From Seriola aureovittata (lineage: Eukaryota > Chordata > Actinopteri > Carangiformes > Carangidae): DNA of 64,000 nucleotides. The notes beneath the pieces were generated by a model. The model saw nothing but the letters and a program-made list of their open reading frames with translations, searched no databases and was not told where the DNA came from. This document shows, piece by piece, positions 12,358 through 23,872 of the stretch; within the stretch, counting starts at the first letter, position 1; each line of letters starts with the position of its first letter. A program made the position numbers and the translations under genes. The stretch is from NCBI RefSeq assembly GCF_021018895.1, contig NC_079372.1, forward strand, positions 20,045,237 to 20,109,236, read 5' to 3'.

Positions 12358-12389
12358 ATGCTACATACTAGCTAGCATGTATGTAGCAT
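12358..12389. repeat. Short palindrome, 11-bp arms
   Basis: ATGCTACATAC (12358-12368) and GTATGTAGCAT (12379-12389) are perfect reverse complements around a 10-base TAGCTAGCAT spacer. No function can be assigned. Confidence 0.7.
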
Positions 12390-12677
12390 AGCAACTTTTC
12401 AAAGCTGATTTCCTGTGTTAATATGGAGGTTGTATGGAGGACCAGGAATGTCACAAGAAAAGTAGAAAAAGCATTTTCTTAATTTCATATTTTAATTATT
12501 AAGCATTAAAATAAAATAATTTATAAATGAATGATTATTCCATCAATAAGTACTTGAGATTTAAAAATGGCAGCATAAAACTCATTAAATACACCATTTA
12601 GAAATATATTTAGTAAATCATGAATAAATAATAGAATTTGAAAAACTATTTTAAAAAGGCATTTTACAAATGGGAAC

Positions 12678-13003
12678 ACATACTTGGATTCCCTCTTCAA
12701 TTTCCATTTCCTTTTCCTATTAGCTAATCTATTTGCTTAGTCATTTAGCTTCTCCTTCTAGCCTCTCCATTTACCCAAGCTAAACCAGGCAAAACAATCC
12801 CAACTGGCCATGAGATGGAACAAGCTCTCTGATTGGTTGGAGAGCTAAAGGGTCTTATAGGGTTTTACAGCACTGAACGCCTAGAGTGTCACAGAAGGGC
12901 TGAATAGAGAAGCTAAATGGCTAAGCTAATCAATTAGCTAATAGGCAAAGGAAAAGCAGCTGGAAAAAGGAAATGGAAATTGTAGAGGGAATCCAGGTAT
13001 GTA
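12678..13003. mobile_element. MITE-like element with long imperfect inverted-repeat arms
   Basis: The left arm (12678-12754, ACATACTTGGATTCCCTCTT onward) and right arm (12906-13003) are imperfect reverse complements over roughly 75-95 bases. Shared blocks include TGGATTCCCTCT, AATTTCCATTTCCTTT, TATTAGCTAAT and CATTTAGCTTCTC. The roughly 150-bp centre has no coding potential. Terminal duplication is unclear, so the superfamily is unassigned. Confidence 0.7.
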
Positions 13004-14215
13004 TTTTCTTTTTTTTGGAAAACGTTTTTTCATATTTCTGCTACCGATCAAATAAAAGTATAGGCATTGCCATTGGCCAATCGTCACTGTTGTACCTGTT
13101 TTCATACGTTTGCGGACACAGGATTGGACATAACCAGGAAGAAAACAGAAAAGCAGTAAAAGGAAACAAATTGGGTTTATTTGAAACTATGAAATTTGTG
13201 CATTTTCAAAAAAAAAAAAAAAAAAAACTGGGAAAATTTGTGTCCCAGGAAAAAGTATTAATTTTCTGGGACAGTGGCTCAAAAAAGAAAACAAACCCTG
13301 GGAAAACCAGGAAGTGTAGCAACCCTAGCTACAGTATGTAGATAGCATTTAGCCAAAAGAGCTGATTTCCTGTGTAAATATTGAGCTTTTAATGGTGTGT
13401 CTCCTTTTTTTCTATTTGTTCAGAGAGTGCAAAAACAACACAAGAAATACACACATATAACTACAAACACAAGTCAGTTAGCGACAGCTCGAGCCAAATG
13501 CAGAAGTTACTCTTTAGTTTCAGTTCTCCAGACATTTTTTTTTCCAGGTTTTTTCCCCCACAAAATACAAAAAATACAAAAATTAACTATTTGCTCTCTG
13601 AGGTCAGTCTCATCCCTGTGGCTTTATTTGAGTCAACAAGGAAAGCTAGGTAACATTTACACAGCAATAAGTTAGCTTAGCCAAATTAGCTGACAAAATT
13701 AGCTTACTGTGACCCAGTTGAAAACCTTGACAGACTAGTTTTGTCTTTAACGAGACAAAATGTGAAGACCGAAAGTTCATTCCTGATATTGGAAACAGCA
13801 GTTGATAAAAGACATTCTCACACAAGGTCCATTTAGTAGCTTTTCTGGAGCTTTTGTTTATATCATATGATCTTTCTCAGCAGCAAACTTATCTCACTTT
13901 TAAAAATGGAAAAATTGTTTGTTGCGATAAAATGTCATATGAAGCGTATGAGATAATAAAACTGTTGTTGACAGGGCAGTCACACTGCTTTCCATCTTAT
14001 GTTTCTCCATAAGCCCCCCCCCCCAAATTACTATTGTGTGGTGCATTGTGGGAGAAAACTACAAACTAAACTCTGATTTTTCTAAGCACACTTCCCTTCA
14101 TCATTATTCCACTATAAACTGCTACATACTCTCTAAAAAATACTTTACTGTACGGTGTCAAGGTCACACTGGGACTGTTAATTGTTAACTTTTTTATCTC
14201 TTTTATGTATTTGTT

Positions 14216-14270
14216 CACACACACGAACACAAACACACACACACACCACCCACCCACACACACACACACA
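14216..14270. repeat. Interrupted (CA)n microsatellite
   Basis: CA repeat broken by GAA, AAA and CCACC interruptions, suggesting an older tract. Confidence 0.85.
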
Positions 14271-14674
14271 TAGATCATAGATAACCCTAAGGAATTATAC
14301 CCGTCAATTCATGTATTTTTTAATTTGTAATTTAGAGTTTAATTATCATAGTGACATGCTGTAAATCTTTATGAGATACATATATTTTACGTTATAGTTA
14401 GCAGTATCACATTAAACTGTACACCTGTAATTTACATGAGCGTGTGGGGGTGTCACTTTAGAGGATAAAGACATAGATTAATGCTTTTCCTGAAAGTATA
14501 ACTGTTTATAATGATGTTTGTTTGCCTTGAGAATCAGACTGTAAATCATAGTTTACCTTTTTATTGCATGCACATGTGCTGTATGATGTGAATGCGGGGC
14601 TGCTGAAAAGCCACACCTGTTCTTGTAGCAATGGTAGGCTGCCCTGTCAGTCCTACCGCACATGCACGCACGCA

Positions 14675-14704
14675 CATACACACAAACACACACACACACA
14701 CACA

Positions 14705-14787
<83 letters not shown>
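14675..14787. repeat. Long (CA)n microsatellite
   Basis: About 110 bases of CA repeat with two early interruptions, preceded by CGCA/TGCA variants. Confidence 0.96.
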
Positions 14788-14789
<2 letters not shown>

Positions 14790-17700
14790 TAGTCCAGGCA
14801 CAAATGGTTACCTGTTTCCCGCTGCAGACAAAGGCAGCCTTTATCTGTGTGCCTGGGCCAGGCTGCCCTGAGCACAGGACACCTGAGAGGGTGTGGGAAC
14901 TGCTTATACTAATCCACTCGTATAGTGCAGCCACTGAGCCATATAAACACATCCAGAGCACAGCTGCATAATGAAACAAGCTTATTGGTGTCTGGAAGTG
15001 ATTACTGCCTGGTTATGCTGTAATCCTGCTGTAGATGTACAGCATTATCTAAACTTTAGTTACCTCTATCTCTGTCCTATGAGATCCAGTGTGAATTATT
15101 TCCTTGTTTACAGTGTAGGAATAGTATTTTAGTTTGTATCCTAATGAATGAATGTTCACATAATCCTCCACCAACAGACAACTCATCATAAATCAACAAA
15201 CTCTTTGTTGAAAATTAGTTACGTGCTCATTCGATTGAGATCCCAAAAACTGACAATAAGCCTCCTCGACACATTTATCAAAACACAAAAGCATCCGATT
15301 ACACGTACTGCACATTCCTCGCGCCGATACAATTATATCACGCTATTAAAATTTCAATTCCAAAGAGGTGTAATTTCCCTTGTCATAGCAGGGTGTTATT
15401 TGTGACTGTTATGGACTTTGCTGCCAGTGTCTCCCCCCTGTAATTTCACTAGGCTGCTCTAAGACGGCGTGTCTGCGTACGGCAGTTAATGAATGGCACT
15501 GTTGCATGCCTTTAATGCCAGCGGCCATGTGAGGAGCATTTTTTTTTTTTTTTTTTAATTGTGATAGTCTTCATCTTAAAGGACTCAGAATAATCCTTTA
15601 ATGGAGCGCATCACAGAAATATGAGCATAAATCAACTGCTGATTCAGCGTCATGACAGAGTCCAATGTTGTGTAATTGAGTAATTAAAGTTTGTTTGATG
15701 TTTGGGGGGAGGGGAGGGGGTGGGGGTGTTAAAACAAATGGATTCTCTGTTGGAGCTGTTTGTGGTTCAGGAAGGTGAAGACATTTCTACACTGTTTATG
15801 TTTCCAGTGTTAGGGAGTGCGATGTTTTAAAGGGGCAGGATGGAAGACGTCTAATGTTTCACAGACGACAGTGATCATTGTAAATTAAGAGCTTAATTCA
15901 TTTAAAGAAATACCTCGCCTCTGAACATAATGCAGCCAGAAATGACATATTTTCTGTAGCAGTTAAGTCGTATAGAAAACATAATTTCTAGGAGACTGGG
16001 TCGCTGTCTAATAAGATGGAAACAGCAGTCAGCTTTGTTCAGTGTCGTCCTACAGATCCGACTGTCAGACGTCAATATATCATGCAAATATCAACATCAA
16101 GCATCAGACAAGTGAAACACGAGTCTGGCTGTGATCGTTTGGCTCTGACTTTCAAACTCAAAATAAAAAAACAAAACAAACATGGCAGCTGATCTAGAAA
16201 TCTCAATTTATATCTAAACTACCAAATCAACTTCTAATAGTTTATTAAACACTTTTCACATTTCTGACCAACTCACTGACACTTTTCACGTCCTCAGTTT
16301 GGGGTTTTCCCAGGAATAAGTGTTCTATATTTTTCTTTCTGTCAAAAATAAATCCCATGAAAAGATAAGAAAACAACAACAAACTGATCCAACTATGAAT
16401 ATGAGAATTTTAGTTCATTAATTTAATCTATTCCCACATATAAAGTCCCACTGCACTAAACAGTAACAAGAGCCACAAAACTGTACGAACCCACAGATGA
16501 AAATAGTCAAACAAACAAATGCATTTCAGTTACATTTGCCAAAAACTGCAGCTCCCCGAAATAATTGAGCTTTTTTCTTTTAATTTAAACTATATATTTG
16601 TGAAAAACGTTAAAAGATAAACAGTTTCTTTAGTCCTTTGGAGAAGTGAAGTCAGAAACTAATGAGAGACGAAGAAACGCATGACAAAAACACAGAATAT
16701 AAGCAGCCTGATCCGTTAATCATGACGGACTCACGGTCGGATTAACAGTGCTGACCGGTGCTGCTGGGGCTCGGCCTGGTGGCAGCGTTGATCGTGACCA
16801 ACCCTTAACCCTGAACTAAGAATCAGATCTCACTGAAATGATTTTTGTCACTGTATCAGTGTTAAAAAATAAACATTTGCACTTTCTCAGGCTTATGATG
16901 AGTTGTGTGTGTGTTTGTAGTTGCTGTGTGAGGGGTGGGTGCAGGGTTTGTCAGTGGTTTATTTTGTTGGTCTCCACAGTCTGTTCAGGCTGAAACTGAG
17001 CTTCTGAAACTAAGTCTGGCTTTGGAAGGACAGAGATTTCAAACTGTTAAAAGTCACTTTCAGTCCTTTAGGTTGATATGAAACAATAATCCAAAAACCT
17101 TTTGAGTTTCAAGACATTTCCAAACTTCCTACTGACTTTTCAGCTGCATCAACCGAGAAGAAACATTTCAGCTTTAAAGACAGAAAAGCCTCATAGTGAA
17201 GTCAACAACACAACAAATACTAAAGCAGTGTTACTGTTCAAATACTTCTTCAAATACAAGGTGATCTCTATGTACGTAACCTGGTTCCTGGCCTCTTTAA
17301 ATAAAGGTCGAAGCACTGATGCTGCGTCTCTGGTCGGAAAAAACAACAGAGCCAATCAGAGCTTCGCTGGCGGGACGAAGTGACATTATGTTCCTGTGCC
17401 AGAAGTTAAATTATTGACTTAAGTTAAATCAAAGAAACAATAGTCTGCGTTGTACTGACCGTGTACTGTAATCAGAATGTCAGTGGTTTGATTCTGACCT
17501 GGGACCTCGGCTATCAAATAAAGATAAATACATCCCAAAATCAAACACTTACATCTGTGTATTTCTTCAGTTGTGTTCAAGAATGTTAAGCTAGCGGCTC
17601 CGAGCGATCTATTCTATTTAAATGTTTATTCATTCAGCTTGTGAGATCATTAAACGTCCTGTAAACGTCAAACTGATGGATCATTCTGAGTCGTTTTCAC

Positions 17701-18478
17701 TGTTGACACATGGCTGATTAAAATCTGGACGTCCAGCCGACTTACATTTGATCAAATCACGTTTAAACCTCCTGCAGGAAAATGACAGCGTCTTCCCCCC
17801 TCCCCCACACGCTCTCCGCCCGTGAGCATGAGCCCGGTGTGTTTGGTCAGACGGACCGGAGTGTCCTGACAGTGTGGTGCGACCAGCTCGTGTGTGTGTG
17901 TGAGATCGCAGGTTAACTCAGTCGCATCAGGCCACTAATTGCCAACCAGTAGACTAAAGAGCCCAGCATTGTCTGCAGGGACAAGACATGACATCACCCA
18001 GCGTCACCGCCCTCCTGCGCTCAGTGGGTTTTTTTCACGAAACCGAGTTTTTGTAACACAAAAGTTAAAAGTGTTTGTGTTACTTCTCAGCAGAGGAAAT
18101 ATGAACACTCCCTTGTGTTTACTGAGGCCGTGTAGTTACGCTGAGTTATTGCCGGCTGCTGCCTTGATACACAAACCTCAAATCTTCCTCTGCGCTGGTT
18201 CTCCTCCAATTTATTTTGATGCGAATTATGACGTGTTGACATAAAAACGATCAGGGGCAACTTGCAACTTGCTGTTTTAATTCAGACATTATGCAATAAA
18301 TTCCTCTGCTTGTTTGAAGCTGGCAGGTTTAATAAATAATGTGGTTTTGAAAATTTTTGGACCAGTAAAACTTCCCTTTTGTTAACTGATCTGACAGTGA
18401 ACATCTATAAGACCTGGATGGAAAGCCAGGAAGTATCTGCATCGGTATTTTAATGGGCTTCATTTAAATCTCTCTGTC

Positions 18479-18602
18479 AAAACTCCTCAGCCTGAATTCC
18501 AGTCGCAGAGAAAAAACAACAGACGTCAAGGTGACGTCTGTTGTTTTTTTCTTCCTGTAAGGTCAGATGCCAGTTGAGTGAATTCAGGTCAGGGAGTTTC
18601 TT
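18479..18602. repeat. Strong hairpin: 18-bp perfect stem within a longer imperfect palindrome
   Basis: AAAAAACAACAGACGTCA (18511-18528) and its exact reverse complement (18532-18549) are separated by only three bases, AGG. Further out, AAACTCC...CCTGAATTC on the left pairs imperfectly with GTGAATTCAGGTCAGGGAGTTT on the right. It may be a small inverted-repeat transposon relic. A structured RNA is possible but unsupported. Confidence 0.75.
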
Positions 18603-18829
18603 GGTATTCGTTCCTCTTCCATCCTCCACCCACTGAGACAGGTGAGCACCCCAGAGGCTACAGAGGAGGCGGTTTTTGGGTGGGGGGTTGGGGGGGGTTA
18701 CCCAAATGTTTACACATGGTGTGGGTCCTCCTAATCCTCCTCTAAAGCCTCAGGCAACTTACCCACGACCTTCTAAGACACCATGAAGATGCACACTGAC
18801 AACATGGCTTACGGTCACACAAAGCTATA

Positions 18830-18851
18830 ACACACACACACACACCTGAAT

Positions 18852-18902
<51 letters not shown>
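18830..18902. repeat. (CA)n tract followed closely by a (TG)n tract
   Basis: About eight CA units, a short spacer, then more than twenty TG units. The two tracts are complementary and could pair in single-stranded DNA or RNA. Confidence 0.9.
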
Positions 18903-18904
<2 letters not shown>

Positions 18905-19433
18905 ATGCTATCAGCCTTTAAATGAAGGAGACAAGCCGTGCGATGCCTTCCCTGACCTCGTCTCGCTCAGCGCCAACAGGAAGGGACAAACAGCAATCTC
19001 TCATTTAAAAGCCTGAAAAAATGGCGACCATCTCACACGTAAACGCCAAGACTTTTGGACCTTTAACCTCCCGCTCCCCCCCCTCCCCCCTTCACTTCAC
19101 TCTGCCACCATAACAACTGCAGTCAGATAAGCTGAAACAGAGCAGACGCACAACCTCGACAGTAAAAGACACAAAGGAGCTATTGACAAACTTATGGAAA
19201 TAACCAGATCTAATTATGGTGCTTTGTCATAAGTCACAAAAGCTACAGAGCTGATGGAGGAGGCCGAGGATCCAACACACAGTAAATCCAGAAAATCTCA
19301 TAATGAGTACCTCCTGACACACAGCGGTGATCCGTGTGCAGCGAGATCCTAAGAAAAGGAGTTGCTGATTCAGGATTTTCTTTTGGCAGGTTACATGAAC
19401 ATATGAAAAGTTAAATCCGGCACATTTTAAGCC

Positions 19434-19438
<5 letters not shown>

Positions 19439-19495
<57 letters not shown>

Positions 19496-19518
19496 CGAGA
19501 GAGAGAGAGAGAGAGAGA
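19439..19518. repeat. (GA)n microsatellite
   Basis: About 80 bases of GA repeat with two GC interruptions; a purine-only strand of this length can form triplex DNA. Confidence 0.96.
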
Positions 19519-20215
19519 GGGGACAACATGCAGCAAAGGGCCACAGGTCGGACCCGGAGCTGGGACCTGACAGGTGCTCCACCAGGTGAGAATATTTCTT
19601 GATGGATCACGGTGATCAAAACATTCAAAAACATGCTCCACTCTATCCGCAAAAACAAAAATCTTTTACAAACAACTCGACATGAGTCAGTTTCATGAAC
19701 AATTTCTTCAACAACATGTGGAATAATCGGGACAGGGTGGGGAGGTTTTGGGATTTGGTGACAATAAGAAAATAGGAAATATAACCCACCTCCACCATTC
19801 GCTGCCAATCAAGAATGCCGAGCCTTATCCTTTAATCCATCCTCATAATTAAAGTGATAATTAAAGTTTTCCATTGTTCAACCAATCATGTCAGCGGCAG
19901 ATGTTTTTGTAGTAACTGAGTCACGTCAAAGGAAGAAGGTGCCGCGGTGAGTGTGTTTCAGATTTGTTTGTTCGGGTCTAAATTCATTGAGGAGGAGGAG
20001 GCTGGCTTTGCTGTGCTCAAACTGTCAATCACTTTGCACTTTGATTCTGATCTGATCCTTTGCCACCGAGCTTTCAAGAGGCTGACCTACTTTGCAACAA
20101 ACTGCTGATGCATCTTTCGCGTTCATCTGCTCTTGTTCACTCGCGTGCTTCTTCCTTTGCTGCTTTTGAACGCTCTGCTCCACTTCTTTTTTTCCCCAGC
20201 TGAGCACCAGCAGTT

Positions 20216-20284
20216 CCCCCCCACCCCCCACCCCCCACCCCCCACCCCCATCTCCACCTCCTCCTCCTCCTTCTCCTCCTCCAC
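20216..20284. repeat. C-rich (CCCCCCA)n tract followed by TCC repeats
   Basis: Runs of C separated by single A, then CTCCTCCTCCTCC. The opposite strand carries multiple G-runs, so G-quadruplex formation is plausible. Confidence 0.85.
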
Positions 20285-21403
20285 TTCACTTCTTGCTTTT
20301 ATTATCTGGACAGGTATGCACAAGCAATCCGCTGGGCTGCTTGTTGTTTTGAAATGTGATCGGGTAAAAGTGGAACACACCTAACGAGCTGACCATCCAG
20401 AAACAAATCCACTTTAGCCCACAGCTAAAGCTATAAACTATTCAAAACCAAAGCTCTGAATACCAGCTGTGTCATCAGCATTAGAGCGATGAACTGAGAG
20501 AAAGAGAAAGAGAGAGCTGCCTGAAAGAGAAGAGTTGCAACACCTGGTTTGTGTTTTTCTTTTCCAAAGAGCAAAGAGACACAAAAGACAAGCGTTTTAA
20601 AGTCTCCTAAGCCAGAAACTTATTATCTTGCATGAGTACAAATGTGAAACACACACCGCGTTGTATTGGCCAAGTCACCATGTGAAATAGCCCGAGGGCT
20701 ACAGTGCTAGACAGGTGTGCAGCAACGCAGCCAGGGCAGTGATCGGCACTCATCACCTCAGGGCTCAAGTTTTTAACCCTCTGACTGTTTGAATATTCTC
20801 ACACACGCAGATTTAATAATAAATGACAATGACAAGATAAAAAGTGAATGATTTGTGCTTCCAAAGAGTCAAAGCCAAACACGTTCTTGTATTATTATGA
20901 ACTGAATGCACAGGGAGCAGCTCGGTCGGTGGTCTGTCTGTTTTATAGTCCAGGTTTGAAGACAAGTTCATGTCCTACTTCAGAGGCGCCCAACCCCCTG
21001 AAGATGAAACCTCCCTGACACGCAGAGACACTCTTCCACATTCCCTGGATGACTCGGCGCGCTCATTCCTCTGAAATTGACCAGTAAGTCGAGGCAGGAG
21101 ACAAACAAAGAAACTCAGCCGTACACGTGCGGGAGCGAGGGCTGCTATTATGGGCCATTAGGAGCCGCTGCTATTTAGGCCACAAGCCAAAAAGGGCTTC
21201 AGGAAAGTGACTGAGCTTCCTGAAAATAACAGCGTCACTGATGTTAAAAAGGTCAAGTCACTTTCAGTCAATGACGCCTAATGATTTTAGCCTAGTTTCC
21301 ATCAGAGCGAGTCAGAGCGTGGACACAGAGTCACGTTCAGGGGAGCAGCTGGGCATGTGCATGTAAACACCATGAGGAGCACAAGCAGCATTAGTGTGCA
21401 GGG

Positions 21404-21404
<1 letters not shown>

Positions 21405-21467
<63 letters not shown>
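21405..21467. repeat. (CA)n microsatellite
   Basis: Uninterrupted CA repeat of about 63 bases. Confidence 0.97.
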
Positions 21468-21469
<2 letters not shown>

Positions 21470-21531
21470 AGACAGCCACTGTCTGAGTGGCAGGTGATGG
21501 GGCAGGTGCTCTCCAGACATACAGTTGTGGA

Positions 21532-21551
21532 GGGGGGGGGGGGGGGGGGGG
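21532..21551. repeat. Poly-G run
   Basis: About twenty consecutive G residues. Length in an assembly is unreliable for such runs. Confidence 0.9.
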
Positions 21552-22388
21552 AGGTTATAAATCTGTGAGTGATATGAGCAGACACGCAGAGTGAAATAAA
21601 ATCTACAGTGGTGTGACTTTACAGAAACTATTTTTATTTTCAATTTGATGACTATTAAAAAATTTTAAAAAGTTTTGTTATCAGGAGTCTGCCCTCACGC
21701 GGGGGATCTCCAGTCTGTCATAAAGTGCAGCGACACTGTTCAAAGTCCTGATTTATGCTTCGTCCTGGTGCACGTCTCCGCAGCGTGCAGGTGGTGAGTT
21801 TGACTCAGACGTAGCGTAGTAAATCAGATAATCCAGAAAAAAACACCCACAGCTATCTAATTCTGCTCCAGCCAAAATATGAACCTCCCAGACAATCCAG
21901 GAATCCATACACAGCCGCAGCCGCAGTAGACTCACATGACGATACACTGACTCATCAGGACGGCAGACATCACCTCAGCTCACCCTCTTTGCTGATGGTG
22001 TTTGAAAGATACTTGAGAATAAGTCTGGACGCTGATAATCTATTTCAGATGTTTATGTCGCAATCACCTCACAGAGAAGGAGGGAGCGAGTTTCCATACT
22101 TTTAAAAAATGTAAAACCCGCTTCCTGATTGTCATCATTACGTTGTTGTTTATCCCTCATGAGGAAGTGTCAACAACTGGAGCAGCTGGAGGCTCCACAT
22201 GAGCGAACAAACAAACAGTGAGAAAAGGGTGAAAGAAAATCCAACCTACTGCTGCATGCACGCACATGCACGCACGCACAAACACACACACACACAGATC
22301 CGATCACAGGCCTCAGTTAACAACCCGAGGTTCTGGCAAGAGAAGGTGTTCGACTTTTATGCTAAAATGTCCCACAGAGGAGAAGCAG

Positions 22389-22394
22389 TGTGTG

Positions 22395-22451
<57 letters not shown>

Positions 22452-22456
22452 GTGTT
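22389..22456. repeat. (GT)n microsatellite
   Basis: GT repeat with two CG interruptions. A short CA tract lies about 120 bases upstream, the complementary sequence. Confidence 0.95.
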
Positions 22457-23175
22457 TGTATGTGCCGCGGCGCCAAGTTTCAGCCATGTACAGTTTTTAA
22501 CAACCCCTCATCCAACATACTCCAGACATGCACTTACCTGCCCTGCTCTGCAACAACTCATTGCTGCACTGTAACCATCACATTCAAGGCTTGTCTCCCT
22601 CTGCACTGCCTAGGGAGCTGCTGGAAACATTACTGATGCAAGCAGCCACTTCTTCCAAGGGAATAAATGAATAGAGAAGCTAATGATGCCACTGGCAGGA
22701 TGTATGCATCTACTTGAGCTGGATACGTGCAACTTTTTTGTGTTGCAGGAAAGTGAAAAACAAACTGTAACGTTTTACATTTGAATCCTGCGTGTTCTGT
22801 GCTGCATTTAAATGTCTGGATTTGTGTTTTGTCTCCACTCACAAAACACAAATCCACGCAAACAGAGTCCAGATAGCTCATGTCATGGTGGTGTTGTTGT
22901 TTTCCTGAATCACATACACAAACAGCATCTAGGCTTTGTTTCCAGAAACATATGTGCTGTCAGAAAACATGCAGTGCACCTGACAAGCTGCACAGCTCTA
23001 CTTTCTCCAAGTTGCACGACACAAAGCGAAACCTGCACGCTCGGACAAATGACACAGCTCCACTTTCTATCCCAGCAGCTAAATTCTCCAACTCGGAGCA
23101 GAAAGGTTTTGACAGGAATGTGGAGTGTGTGTGCAGCTTTCTCTGTTTTGTTCATTTATTTTCTGTGTAAAGGAC

Positions 23176-23178
<3 letters not shown>

Positions 23179-23206
<28 letters not shown>
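23179..23206. repeat. (GT)n microsatellite
   Basis: Fourteen perfect GT units. Confidence 0.93.
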
Positions 23207-23841
23207 CAGTACTGTACCTCATTGGCGTTAGCGGTCTAGTGTGTGTGCTGGCTGGTGGCCAGCAGCAGTGTGTGAATCCAGGCCATCCCAGGGTCAGACT
23301 GAGCCACTCTGCTATCCATTGCTGCCTTGTGTTCCTCCTGGCTTCTTTCCTCCCGTCTCCTCCTTCAGCTTCTTCTTTTGTTCTTTTAAAACACAGCTCA
23401 GCTTTTCTCAGATCTCCGCTCCTACGCCTGATTCTTCTTCTTCTCCTTGTTCTGCTGCTCCACGAGAAAACAAAAACAGGCTGAAAAATGTCCACCACTT
23501 GCTGCTCTCAGAGCTACTTACAATTCAGATCCTCTCTCTAAGCTCCTCTGCTCTCCCTTCTCTCTCACTCCTTTTCCCTCCCTCCCTCCCTCCCTCCCTG
23601 CTACTGTTGGGGAAATGCTCTCTCATTTTCTCTCTTTCTCCTCCCCCTCTCTTGCCCTTCCTCTCTAACTCTAATAGTTATTTAGTGTCTCTGCGTGCAG
23701 CTTTCACTGAACGTCAGACTGTGCGATGGTGACAGAAAGAAGCTGCGAAGGCTCGAACTCTCTCATCTCTTTCAGTGCTGCCCGCTCGCTGCTGTATCAA
23801 CTATGTTCACTAATCAAACATGAAAAGAATGGTGAAGGGGC

Positions 23842-23872
23842 GGTGGTGGTGGTGGTGGTGGTGGTGGTGGTG
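23842..23872. repeat. (GGT)n trinucleotide repeat
   Basis: Ten perfect GGT units followed by a G run. Confidence 0.93.

Noticed and set aside
14561..14979. Frames of up to 135 codons over the 14.7-kb CA repeat
   Set aside because: Low-complexity translation of the microsatellite; no coding signal outside it.
19227..19808. 193-codon minus-strand frame with a Leu-Ser repeat
   Set aside because: The Leu-Ser stretch is the (GA)n repeat; flanking parts show no family resemblance and no exon borders.
23079..23732. Several overlapping frames of 100-160 codons near 23.1-23.7 kb
   Set aside because: Built from GT repeats and TCC/CCT-rich sequence; competing frames on both strands and no recognisable protein.
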